Assembly (NCBI RefSeq): GCF_900198195.1 | Contig: NZ_LT899436.1 | Span: forward strand, 1,529,501 to 1,593,500 | DNA from: Tenacibaculum jejuense | GTDB lineage: Bacteria; Bacteroidota; Bacteroidia; Flavobacteriales; Flavobacteriaceae | DNA length: 64,000 nt | Direction: 5' to 3' | Part shown: piece by piece, positions 16,690 to 24,559 of the stretch | Position numbering within the stretch: the stretch's first letter is position 1 | Layout: each line of letters starts with the position of its first letter | Notes under the pieces: model-generated | Databases searched by the model: none | What the model was told of the DNA's origin: nothing | The model's input: only the letters and a program-made list of their open reading frames with translations | Position numbers and translations under genes: made by a program

Positions 16690-19600
16690 ATGCTTAAAAA
16701 AATACGATTGATAGTTTTTATAATAGCAAGTTTGTTTTTTTCCCATTTACATGGGCAAACACCTTTGCATAAATGGGATTTTACAAATGGAAGTTTGTTA
16801 GATACAGGTTCATCTATTACAAAATCTAATTTTGGTTCATCTTCTTCATTAATTACTGTGACTGATGCAGACAATAATGTAAATTCTGCAATTGATTTAT
16901 CAAATAATGCGAATGTTATTACGGGTCCAGTAGTAAGTAATTCACCTTTGAATTTATCTATAGGAAAGTCTTCCTTAAATGAATTTTATAGACAGTTTTT
17001 ATTCTTTAATGTTAAAACGTCTACAAATGATAGTAATAAAAGAGTTATTTTATCACAAAAATCAACATCATCAAATAACAATGGATTTGAAGTTTCTTTA
17101 CAAAATGGTAAAGTAGTACTAGAAACTAGAATTTTTAGAGATGGAGCCTATAGAGATCGTAACGGAACACATCCTAAGGTTATTAGTGATGGGAATTGGC
17201 ATAGAATAGGAATTCAGGTACAATACAGTCGAGATACAAATACAAATAAAGCATCAAACATAATTAGAATATATGTTGATAACGTAGTACATCAAGTTTT
17301 AAACATAGAAAATTTTAGTACAGTCTTAGCTAAGCCAATGGGAGTTTTTATTGATGATACTTCAGAGTTAGTTATAGGAAATAATCAATCATTTTCAAAG
17401 CCAATAAATGACAGGTATAGTGATATTCTAGATAGTATAGAATATTATGTAGAAACAACAAATGATAACAAAAATATAGATCCTTTTATTGATTTACCTA
17501 AATCAGTCTTTTTTTATAGATCAGCAAGGAGAGTTTATGTAGATGTTTCTGCTTCAGGAACTAATGATGGTACTTCTTGGCAAAACGCATACAGAAGCAT
17601 GTATGACGCTGCAAATTTTACAGTACCAAACGATGAAGTTTGGATAGCTAAAGGTAGATATGTAGTTGGAGGTACTCAAGCACCTTTTACTTTTTCAGCT
17701 GACGCGAGAATATATGGAGGTTTTAATGGCACTGAAACTACTTTAAATCAACGAGATTTCAATGCGAATGTCACAACCTTTACAGGTGATCGAAATAATA
17801 ATGATAATGAGGTATCAGAGCATAACGATTCCTTTAGAAATGAAAATACCTACAATATTTTAAGATTAAATGCGAATTGTATCGTAGATGGAATAACTTT
17901 TACAGGAGGTCATGCATATTCAAATGTACAAAATGATACAAATGAATTTAACAGGGGAGCTGCAATTCATAAAGCAGATGATGTTACTTCTTTGGTAATA
18001 AGAAATTGTAAGTTTTTGAATAACTTAGCTAGGGTACATGGTACTGTTTACGCAAACTTTGCTTCAAATTCAGTAAATAATCAGTTTATAGTTTCAAATT
18101 GTAAGTTTTCTGGTAATGTAAGCCGATTTGGTTCTGCGATATCTTTAAATTTGACAGGTGGAGATTCTACTTTAGATGCTGATATTACAAATTCGTTATT
18201 TTATAATAATACTGCAAAGGATCTTGATTCACGCCAAGGTTTCGGTGGAACTATTTTAGCAAATTGTAGTGGTCCAACTGGGAATAAAACATTTAATCTA
18301 AATATTAATAATTGTACATTAACTAAGAATACAGAAGCAGTAAATAATAATTTAAATACAGCAACTCCTATTCGTGTTTTTAAAGCTAGTAACCCTCAAT
18401 ATATTTTTAATGTAGCAATTAATAATACAATTATTACACAAAATGTAAATGCGACTCCTGCAAAATTTTTTTATTCAATAGCAGGAAATAATGGAACTGC
18501 AGATAGAATAAGTTCTTTAAGTTTAAGTTATACAAAAGTAGATGAAACAGCAAGTGGAGGTTTTTCAGGAAATAGCTTAACTTCAGAATTTTCTCATATT
18601 GTAGATGCATCTAATTTTTCTGAAAACAACAATTTAGATTCTAGTAAAAGTGTTTTATTTAATGATTTTACTAATAATGACTTTACACTTAATGCTACAG
18701 ATACTGATTTTATTGATGCAGGAAATAATTCATTAATCCCATCTAATTCAACAACAGATTTATCAGGAAACAATAGAATACACAATACTTCAGTTGATAT
18801 TGGTACATATGAGTTTGGTTCATCTAGCGTTAATTTAAAATTTTTAACAACCCAAGTTAATGGTAATGAGGGGAGTGTAAATCCAGTTAGTGGTAGTGCA
18901 TTCGTAGATGGTACTTCAGCAACTATAAATGCAATTCCGAATAAAGGATATGAATTTGATAGTTGGAGTGGAGATGTAAGTGGATCAACTAATCCAATAA
19001 CTGTAACTATGAATTCTGATAAAACAGTTATAGCTAATTTTAAGTTTAAGATAATTGATAAAGTATATGTGGATGAAAATGCTACAGGAGCGAATGATGG
19101 TTCTTCTTGGCAAGATGCATATACTAAAATACAGGATGCTTTAGATAACCTGCCGAACCGTGTAAAGGAAATTTGGATCGCAAAAGGAACTTATACACCT
19201 CACACATCCAGTAGATTAACCCCATTCCTTTTAGATAAGGAAAATATTAAAATCTTTGGAGGTTTTTCAGGAAACGAAACCCTATTAGCAGATAGAGATA
19301 TGTCATTAATTCATACGACAAATGCTACCGTCTTAAGTGGTGATTTAGCTGGGAATGATAATAGTGTAATAAGTTTTAATAATACAACGCGTTCAGATAA
19401 TAGTTTGCGAGTTATAAATGTAACTTCAGATGGTGTTGATATTGATGGAGTTACAATTTCTGGAGGTAATGCTATTGGAACAGGAAATAATAGGTTTGGT
19501 TCTGCATTAGGTGTGAATAATAGTGTAAATAATTTCACAATGAAAAATTCACGCATTATAAATAACATAAGTGTGTTAGGAGCATTAAATTTAAGAGCAC

Positions 19601-21012
19601 AGTCTAGTAATACTATAAATTATATTATAGATGCTTGTATTTTTGAGAATAATTTGAGCTCAAATGTTGCGGCTGGTATTTATGTATTTCCAGAAGCAAA
19701 AACTACAATGAATTTTACTTTAACCAATTCTTTATTTAGTAATAATCGCACAGTAGACAATGGAGCTGCAAAAGGGCACGGATTGAGTGCTGTTTGGGTT
19801 AGATCTTTTAACACAGGAAGTGTTATCAATCCAGTTATTGTAAATAATACTTTTGTAAACAATAAAAATGAAGGTACAGGAGTTTCAGATTTTGCAACTT
19901 TTGGATTAAGCCAACAATCAGGTACTTTCGGTACAGTAAGTATCGCTAATAATATTTTTTGGGGTAATGTTGATAGGAACGGTAATACTACAAAAGCATT
20001 TGGGAAAAGAACAGATACAGCATTACCCTCAGGACTGACAATTTCAAATAGTATAGATGAAGATGGTTTTTCAAACATAGCTTCAAGTAGTTTAATAAGT
20101 ACTTCTAATGTAGACCCTTTATTTACAGATTCGAATAACGATTTTACATTACAATCAAGTTCACTAGCTATTAATGGAGGATTAAATTCTGCAGTACCGT
20201 CAAATGTTACAGCAGATTTATTAGGTAACTCAAGAATATTTGACTCTACAGTAGATATAGGTGCTTATGAATCAAATGCTGTAACACAAGTTCAACGCAC
20301 TTTAACAATCAATTCGGCTAACGGATCAGTTAGCACAAATCCAAATGCTACAGGAGGAACTTATGACGATGGGACTTCAGTTGAATTAACAGCTACACCA
20401 GCAGCAGGATATCAATTTGACGGATGGAGTGGAGATGCAACTGGAACAACCAATCCTTTAAGCATTACTATGGATGCTGACAAAACAATAACAGCAATAT
20501 TCAGTAGAATTCAACGAACTTTAACAGTTAATGCTACAAATGGAACGGTAACTATATCTAATCCATTCGCAATAAGAGGTATAAATAATACGCCGACAAC
20601 AGGGCAGGTTGATGACGGAACAACATTAAGATTAACTGCTACCCCAGATGCTGGATATAAATTCGATGGTTGGAGTGGAGATATAACTAGTACAGTAAAT
20701 CCTGTTGATATTATTATGGATGCAGATAAAACAGTTACAGCTATGTTTAGTGCGGTTACAGCTAGTGTTGTTGATGAAGAATTCGATAGAGAGGTGAAAA
20801 TTTATCCAGTGCCAACATCATATATATTAAATATAGAAGTAAGTTCTGGTAATGAAATTAAACAACTAGTATTGTATAGTGTAGTAGGGAAGAAGGTAAT
20901 AGAGAGTAAAGAGAGAAAGATAAATCTATCTAGTTTAGTAAGCGGAATTTATATACTTAAAGTGACAAATTTGGAGGGACGTGTAGCTTCTAAAAGGATT
21001 ATTAAAAAGTAA
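16690..21012 (+). CDS. Type IX-secreted adhesin: LamG-like, beta-helices, InlB-type repeats
   Basis: 1440 residues from the ATG at 16690 (MLKKIRLIVF, signal cut after LHGQ). In order: a LamG-like domain (about 20-250); a right-handed beta-helix opening with VYVDVSASGTNDGTSWQNAY near 279; an InlB-type B repeat (about 716-787, YEFDSWSGDVSG); a second beta-helix opening with VYVDENATGANDGSSWQDAY near 790; two more B repeats (about 1201-1275 and 1274-1355, each with FDGWSGD); and a C-terminal type IX sorting domain (about 1367-1440, KIYPVPTSYILNIEV to SGIYILKVTN). It is probably exported across the outer membrane and held on the surface or released. A GTG at 16660 could add ten residues but would precede the signal peptide. 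It follows the LytTR gene by about 100 bp. Confidence 0.88.
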   Translation: MLKKIRLIVFIIASLFFSHLHGQTPLHKWDFTNGSLLDTGSSITKSNFGSSSSLITVTDADNNVNSAIDLSNNANVITGPVVSNSPLNLSIGKSSLNEFYRQFLFFNVKTSTNDSNKRVILSQKSTSSNNNGFEVSLQNGKVVLETRIFRDGAYRDRNGTHPKVISDGNWHRIGIQVQYSRDTNTNKASNIIRIYVDNVVHQVLNIENFSTVLAKPMGVFIDDTSELVIGNNQSFSKPINDRYSDILDSIEYYVETTNDNKNIDPFIDLPKSVFFYRSARRVYVDVSASGTNDGTSWQNAYRSMYDAANFTVPNDEVWIAKGRYVVGGTQAPFTFSADARIYGGFNGTETTLNQRDFNANVTTFTGDRNNNDNEVSEHNDSFRNENTYNILRLNANCIVDGITFTGGHAYSNVQNDTNEFNRGAAIHKADDVTSLVIRNCKFLNNLARVHGTVYANFASNSVNNQFIVSNCKFSGNVSRFGSAISLNLTGGDSTLDADITNSLFYNNTAKDLDSRQGFGGTILANCSGPTGNKTFNLNINNCTLTKNTEAVNNNLNTATPIRVFKASNPQYIFNVAINNTIITQNVNATPAKFFYSIAGNNGTADRISSLSLSYTKVDETASGGFSGNSLTSEFSHIVDASNFSENNNLDSSKSVLFNDFTNNDFTLNATDTDFIDAGNNSLIPSNSTTDLSGNNRIHNTSVDIGTYEFGSSSVNLKFLTTQVNGNEGSVNPVSGSAFVDGTSATINAIPNKGYEFDSWSGDVSGSTNPITVTMNSDKTVIANFKFKIIDKVYVDENATGANDGSSWQDAYTKIQDALDNLPNRVKEIWIAKGTYTPHTSSRLTPFLLDKENIKIFGGFSGNETLLADRDMSLIHTTNATVLSGDLAGNDNSVISFNNTTRSDNSLRVINVTSDGVDIDGVTISGGNAIGTGNNRFGSALGVNNSVNNFTMKNSRIINNISVLGALNLRAQSSNTINYIIDACIFENNLSSNVAAGIYVFPEAKTTMNFTLTNSLFSNNRTVDNGAAKGHGLSAVWVRSFNTGSVINPVIVNNTFVNNKNEGTGVSDFATFGLSQQSGTFGTVSIANNIFWGNVDRNGNTTKAFGKRTDTALPSGLTISNSIDEDGFSNIASSSLISTSNVDPLFTDSNNDFTLQSSSLAINGGLNSAVPSNVTADLLGNSRIFDSTVDIGAYESNAVTQVQRTLTINSANGSVSTNPNATGGTYDDGTSVELTATPAAGYQFDGWSGDATGTTNPLSITMDADKTITAIFSRIQRTLTVNATNGTVTISNPFAIRGINNTPTTGQVDDGTTLRLTATPDAGYKFDGWSGDITSTVNPVDIIMDADKTVTAMFSAVTASVVDEEFDREVKIYPVPTSYILNIEVSSGNEIKQLVLYSVVGKKVIESKERKINLSSLVSGIYILKVTNLEGRVASKRIIKK

Positions 21013-21101
21013 TGTTGGATATAATCAAAAAATATAAACTAGAAATACTGATATTGATAATGTACTCATTAGTGTTTTTTATCATATTTTCGATATTCTA
21101 A
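21012..21101 (+). CDS. 29-residue membrane micro-ORF coupled to the adhesin
   Basis: ATG at 21012 overlaps the adhesin stop codon (TAATG). The product starts MLDIIKKYKLEILILIMYSL and continues VFFIIFSIF: a short basic N-terminus followed by one membrane helix of about 20 residues. It ends 10 bp before the terminator, so it fills the space between adhesin and terminator. Start overlap and composition support translation, but there is no homology evidence; it could be a chance ORF. Confidence 0.45.
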   Translation: MLDIIKKYKLEILILIMYSLVFFIIFSIF

Positions 21102-21110
21102 ATTGCTTAT

Positions 21111-21147
21111 GCCTGGAAAGTAAAAACAAAACTTTTCAGGCTTTTTT
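21111..21147 (+). terminator. Intrinsic terminator after the adhesin unit
   Basis: Stem GCCTGGAAAG / CTTTTCAGGC (one G-T pair), 11-nt loop, then TTTTTTATTT. Confidence 0.88.
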
Positions 21148-21196
21148 ATTTATACTAATAAATGTTTTAGGTTTGTGCTCATATTGAATGTGCAGA

Positions 21197-21724
21197 ATGT
21201 CTAAATACAACAAAACTAATTTTTTTAAACACACATATTGTCAGTTTGAATATAAAGAACTGAACCTTTTACAAGAAGAAAATATTAACTTTAAGAGTAA
21301 ATCTGGGAGTTCTTATGTGTATACGGAACAAGGAGTTTACAGGTATTCGAATCATTGGGGCAGAGTCGCAAATTGTCGATGGAAGTTAAATGGTATTCCT
21401 AAATATCAGAATCAAAATTATTATGTTGGCTATGCAAAATGGACTGATTTTTTCAGCTTAACTTCAGAAGAAAAATTATTTAGTTTAAAAGTTAATTTTG
21501 AAACTAAAAAAGTAATTATTTATAAACCAGAGAATAGTTCAAAAGAAGAATTGTTTGACTTGACTGTTATTTTTAAAAAGAAAAAGGAAGTAGAAGAGGT
21601 ATTTAAAAATACCAAATGGATGCAATATTATGATGAAGAAGTAGAAGTCTTACAAGAGAAAATCATAAGAAGAATATTAACTTCTAATAAATCACTTCGA
21701 GAAATTAAACTTGAACTATCTTAA
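21197..21724 (+). CDS. Conserved hypothetical protein
   Basis: 175 residues from the ATG at 21197 (an in-frame ATG at 21188 adds three). No signal peptide or membrane segment. The middle is rich in aromatic residues (VYRYSNHWGRVANCRWKLN, QNYYVGYAKWTDFF) and the last third is a charged helix. It lies 11 bp before yjbQ and is probably co-transcribed. I recognise no domain and give no function. Confidence 0.75.
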   Translation: MSKYNKTNFFKHTYCQFEYKELNLLQEENINFKSKSGSSYVYTEQGVYRYSNHWGRVANCRWKLNGIPKYQNQNYYVGYAKWTDFFSLTSEEKLFSLKVNFETKKVIIYKPENSSKEELFDLTVIFKKKKEVEEVFKNTKWMQYYDEEVEVLQEKIIRRILTSNKSLREIKLELS

Positions 21725-21735
21725 CTTTACAATCA

Positions 21736-22158
21736 ATGAAATTTTATCAAAAAGAAATTACTTTACCTGCTTTTAAGAGAGGTTATCACTTAATAACAGA
21801 TATTGTGATAAATGAAATACCTGAGTTGAGAGAAATAAAAACAGGACAACTACAAGTTTTTATAAAACACACATCTGCAAGCTTAACGATTAATGAAAAT
21901 GCTGATCCTACAGTTCGAATAGATTTTGAAACGCATATCAATAAAATGATTCCAGAAAATATGTCTTATTATAAACACGATTACGAAGGAGCAGATGATA
22001 TGCCGGCACATATAAAAAGTTCGATGTTAGGATGTCAAGTTCAAATTCCAGTTACAAACGGAAAGTTAAATTTAGGAACTTGGCAAGGAATATATCTAGG
22101 AGAGCATAGAAATTATGGAGGTCAAAGAAATGTAGTACTTACACTCTTTGGAAGTTAA
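21736..22158 (+). CDS. yjbQ: YjbQ/UPF0047 family protein
   Basis: A 140-residue single-domain protein with the UPF0047 signature: VFIKHTSASLTINENADPTV, the DMPAHIKSSMLG block and the C-terminal GTWQGIYLGEHRNYGGQR. Some members show weak thiamine-phosphate synthase activity in E. coli, but the true role is unsettled. Conserved His residues in HTSAS, DMPAH and GEHR would form the active site. It ends just before a terminator shared with the convergent peptide gene. Confidence 0.92.
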   Translation: MKFYQKEITLPAFKRGYHLITDIVINEIPELREIKTGQLQVFIKHTSASLTINENADPTVRIDFETHINKMIPENMSYYKHDYEGADDMPAHIKSSMLGCQVQIPVTNGKLNLGTWQGIYLGEHRNYGGQRNVVLTLFGS

Positions 22159-22166
22159 AAAATGAT

Positions 22167-22200
22167 AAAGAGGTACAATTTTGATTATACCTCTTTTTAA
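22167..22200 (+). terminator. Intrinsic terminator after yjbQ
   Basis: Stem AAAGAGGTA / TACCTCTTT (22167-22175 / 22188-22196), 12-nt loop, then a short T run; it can also work for the convergent peptide gene. Confidence 0.82.
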
Positions 22201-22210
22201 TACATGTATT

Positions 22211-22426
22211 TTAGAACTCTTTTTCAGCTGTAAAAAGACAAACAGAACCATAGCAATGATAATGTTGATCACAATCAGAATCTGAATAACATTCTGGTTT
22301 TTTAGGATTGGATAAAGCGCCAGGTCCAGGTCCTCTTGGTGTTATAACTATAGTTTTACCTCCAAAAACATTTTTTTGTTCACTTTTTCCTAAAGTTTTT
22401 CCTAAACTTAAAATTGATTTTTTCAT
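22211..22426 (-). CDS. Double-glycine-leader, Cys-rich secreted peptide (bacteriocin-like)
   Basis: A 71-residue precursor. The leader MKKSILSLGKTLGKSEQKNV ends in a double-glycine site (FGG-K, after residue 23), a form I know from Bacteroidota peptides exported by peptidase-containing ABC transporters. The predicted 48-residue core has a Gly/Pro-rich part and a knot-like C-terminal part with four Cys (C-x5-C-x5-C-x4-C, in ECYSDSDCDQHYHCYGSVC). The core may be a bacteriocin or other disulfide peptide. No processing transporter is nearby in the window. The gene is isolated between a terminator and a 155-bp gap. Confidence 0.7.
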   Translation of the reverse strand: MKKSILSLGKTLGKSEQKNVFGGKTIVITPRGPGPGALSNPKKPECYSDSDCDQHYHCYGSVCLFTAEKEF

Positions 22427-22581
22427 AATAATTAAATTTAAAATTCATTGTTAGTATAAATCTATTAACTTTAGTAATGAACTAGTTAGTTAAAAATGAT
22501 AAGTGTTTTATTTTTAGTGATAAAGCAAGAAAAACGTTTGATAAGCGTGATAGTTATGATATGGAGAAAAATATATATCAT

Positions 22582-23196
22582 TTAATATTCTTCTTTTCTT
22601 AGATTTTGATCATTCAATGTTAAATAATGGATAGCAATCAATAGTTTTGATTTGATATTTTCAATTTGAAAAGTTTCATAATTCATAATCACTTGATTGA
22701 TCATTGATGGCCCAAAGTCTAAAGCAGTATTGAAGTTTGCTATATAATGTTTAACAGCTTTATTTTCTTTACCATATTCATTTAGGAATCTAATGTATTT
22801 ACCACTATGATTAAAACCTAAATATTTTAATGTGTCTTTTCTTTCTCTTAAAGGTAAACTTTGCTGAAATAACCATATTTCTCTAAATGTATTAGAATTA
22901 ATTTGCTTGTATACTTCATATTGTTTTTTAAAATCAATATGAGCTTTATACATTCCGTGTTTTTTAACTTCAGCTTCAATTCTAGAGCAATAAGTTAAAT
23001 AACAATCATTAATATTTTCTTGTACTGATTTACACATTTCACTATTGAAGAAATCTAAGATTTTTTGTAAATCTTTAATCTCATTTTTAGTGAATGTTTT
23101 TTGAATTAAAGCATCAGAGTAAAGAGAGTTACTTTCTTTTTTAGTAGAGCAATTTATTAATACTAAAATAAGAAGCATGTAAATAATCTTTTTCAT
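22582..23196 (-). CDS. Lipoprotein of unknown function
   Basis: A 204-residue protein with a short lipobox (LVLINC, Cys16). The mature part is largely helical and charged, with four further Cys in or near DFFNSEMCKSVQENINDCYL and TYCSRIEAE. No domain recognised. It is the last gene of the minus-strand run that starts with the big ATPase and follows the two-membrane-segment protein by 43 bp. Confidence 0.7.
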   Translation of the reverse strand: MKKIIYMLLILVLINCSTKKESNSLYSDALIQKTFTKNEIKDLQKILDFFNSEMCKSVQENINDCYLTYCSRIEAEVKKHGMYKAHIDFKKQYEVYKQINSNTFREIWLFQQSLPLRERKDTLKYLGFNHSGKYIRFLNEYGKENKAVKHYIANFNTALDFGPSMINQVIMNYETFQIENIKSKLLIAIHYLTLNDQNLRKEEY

Positions 23197-23239
23197 AGCG
23201 GTTCATTTTAGTTTTTTGTTCAGAATTAAATAATCATTC

Positions 23240-23773
23240 CTATTTCGTTAAATAGAAAAACTCTCTCTCTAATTCTCGTTGCAGTCTTTTTACACTTCTT
23301 CTCATCATAAAGTAAGGTATTCCTAACATAAAAGTTCCATGAAGTAAAATAAAAGGAATAGCAAAAAGCATAGTTGCCGTATCAATATTTTCTGCGAATA
23401 GAAAAAGAGTAATGAAAATGGGGTAAAATAAAAGACAAAAAATAAAGAAAGGAATAAAAATAGGAGAGAACCCATTTATTTCAGTGTCGATAATTAATTT
23501 ATTTTCTTTCTGATTATATGTCCCGCTAGCAACAGCAAGATTTATGTTTGTGTCAAATAATCTTTTTCTTCGTTTTATTTTAAAACCGTTTATGTCTACT
23601 TTTCCTTTGTATTCATTTTTACTTTTAGAGAAAATGTCGAAAGCATCAGAGAAAACCCCTGTGCTTCCTTCATCTACATGTTGCCTTAATTTATGAACAA
23701 AATCAGTTCTTTCAATTTCTAATTCTGTTTGTAAATTATCTATAAGTTTTATTCTTTTTAAAAAATCTTTCAT
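23240..23773 (-). CDS. Membrane protein of unknown function (DUF-like)
   Basis: 177 residues. A soluble N-terminal half (SKSKNEYKGKVDINGFKIKRRKRLFD, then strands ending in a TEINGF turn) is followed by two adjacent membrane segments (about 105-128 and 135-158) and a basic tail. It starts 1 bp after the neighbouring membrane protein, so the two are probably translated together and may form a complex. No family recognised. Confidence 0.7.
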   Translation of the reverse strand: MKDFLKRIKLIDNLQTELEIERTDFVHKLRQHVDEGSTGVFSDAFDIFSKSKNEYKGKVDINGFKIKRRKRLFDTNINLAVASGTYNQKENKLIIDTEINGFSPIFIPFFIFCLLFYPIFITLFLFAENIDTATMLFAIPFILLHGTFMLGIPYFMMRRSVKRLQRELEREFFYLTK

Positions 23774-23774
23774 T

Positions 23775-24500
23775 TTACTTTTTCATTAATTTCTCTTTAA
23801 TCTTTTTGTTATTTCTCCATTTTATAAACGTATGAATCACTATAGGTAATAACACTAAACAACCATAAAGAGCAAAATCCATGCTAAAACTAGAAATAAT
23901 ACAGAGCATCAAAAAAACAAAAAAACAAGAAATTGTTATAATCGATAGCACACCTATAGGTTGTAAACGTACCATATAATTTAGATGTTTATTTTCTAGC
24001 CCTTTTCCATCAATAGCTATGAAAATAGAATCGTTTCCAAAGATAGGAGCAGAATCAAATAGCTGGACAAATTCGTATTCAATGTTCTTAGGTTTCCCAT
24101 ATAGAGGAGGAGTCGACATATAAGGAACTGGCATTACTATCTTTTTATCATTCACTTTTGAAACGTAGTGCTGTGACTTAGCAGTTTTACCTTCTATCTC
24201 AATTTTCCACTCACCTTTATCCGAAAAAACTAAGTAAGAGCAGTTTATTTTAGTGTCTTCTATGGTTTCTTTAATTCCTAATAAGAACAGGCTAATTACG
24301 ATTCCTATCAGAACCATTAATATCCCCATAAACCAACTTTCAGAGAAGAAAATAAAGGTAATAGACCAAATAACGATATCTAAAATTAGAAATACGATGA
24401 ATATTTGAATATATGATTTTTGTGTATTCCTAATACAAATATCAATTATTTTTTGCTCTATTTCACTAGGCTTTCTAAATTTTGGTTCGTTCAAAAACAT
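23775..24500 (-). CDS. Membrane protein of unknown function
   Basis: 241 residues with two membrane hairpins: one near residues 30-75 and one near 180-225, separated by a soluble domain of about 100 residues that begins with INCSYLVFSDKGEWKIEIEG. It starts 59 bp after the giant AAA+ ATPase and is followed at 1 bp by the 177-residue membrane protein. Its role is presumably linked to the ATPase; there is no motif to name it. Confidence 0.7.
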   Translation of the reverse strand: MFLNEPKFRKPSEIEQKIIDICIRNTQKSYIQIFIVFLILDIVIWSITFIFFSESWFMGILMVLIGIVISLFLLGIKETIEDTKINCSYLVFSDKGEWKIEIEGKTAKSQHYVSKVNDKKIVMPVPYMSTPPLYGKPKNIEYEFVQLFDSAPIFGNDSIFIAIDGKGLENKHLNYMVRLQPIGVLSIITISCFFVFLMLCIISSFSMDFALYGCLVLLPIVIHTFIKWRNNKKIKEKLMKK

Positions 24501-24559
24501 GTGTAAATTCTATTTTGATAATTACATAACTAATGAACTTTATATCTTAAGTGATAAGA

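Noticed and set aside
17500..20760. Repeats in the adhesin gene as a possible CRISPR array
   Set aside because: The repeats are long, diverged and in frame, and they are explained by duplicated beta-helix and B-repeat protein modules.
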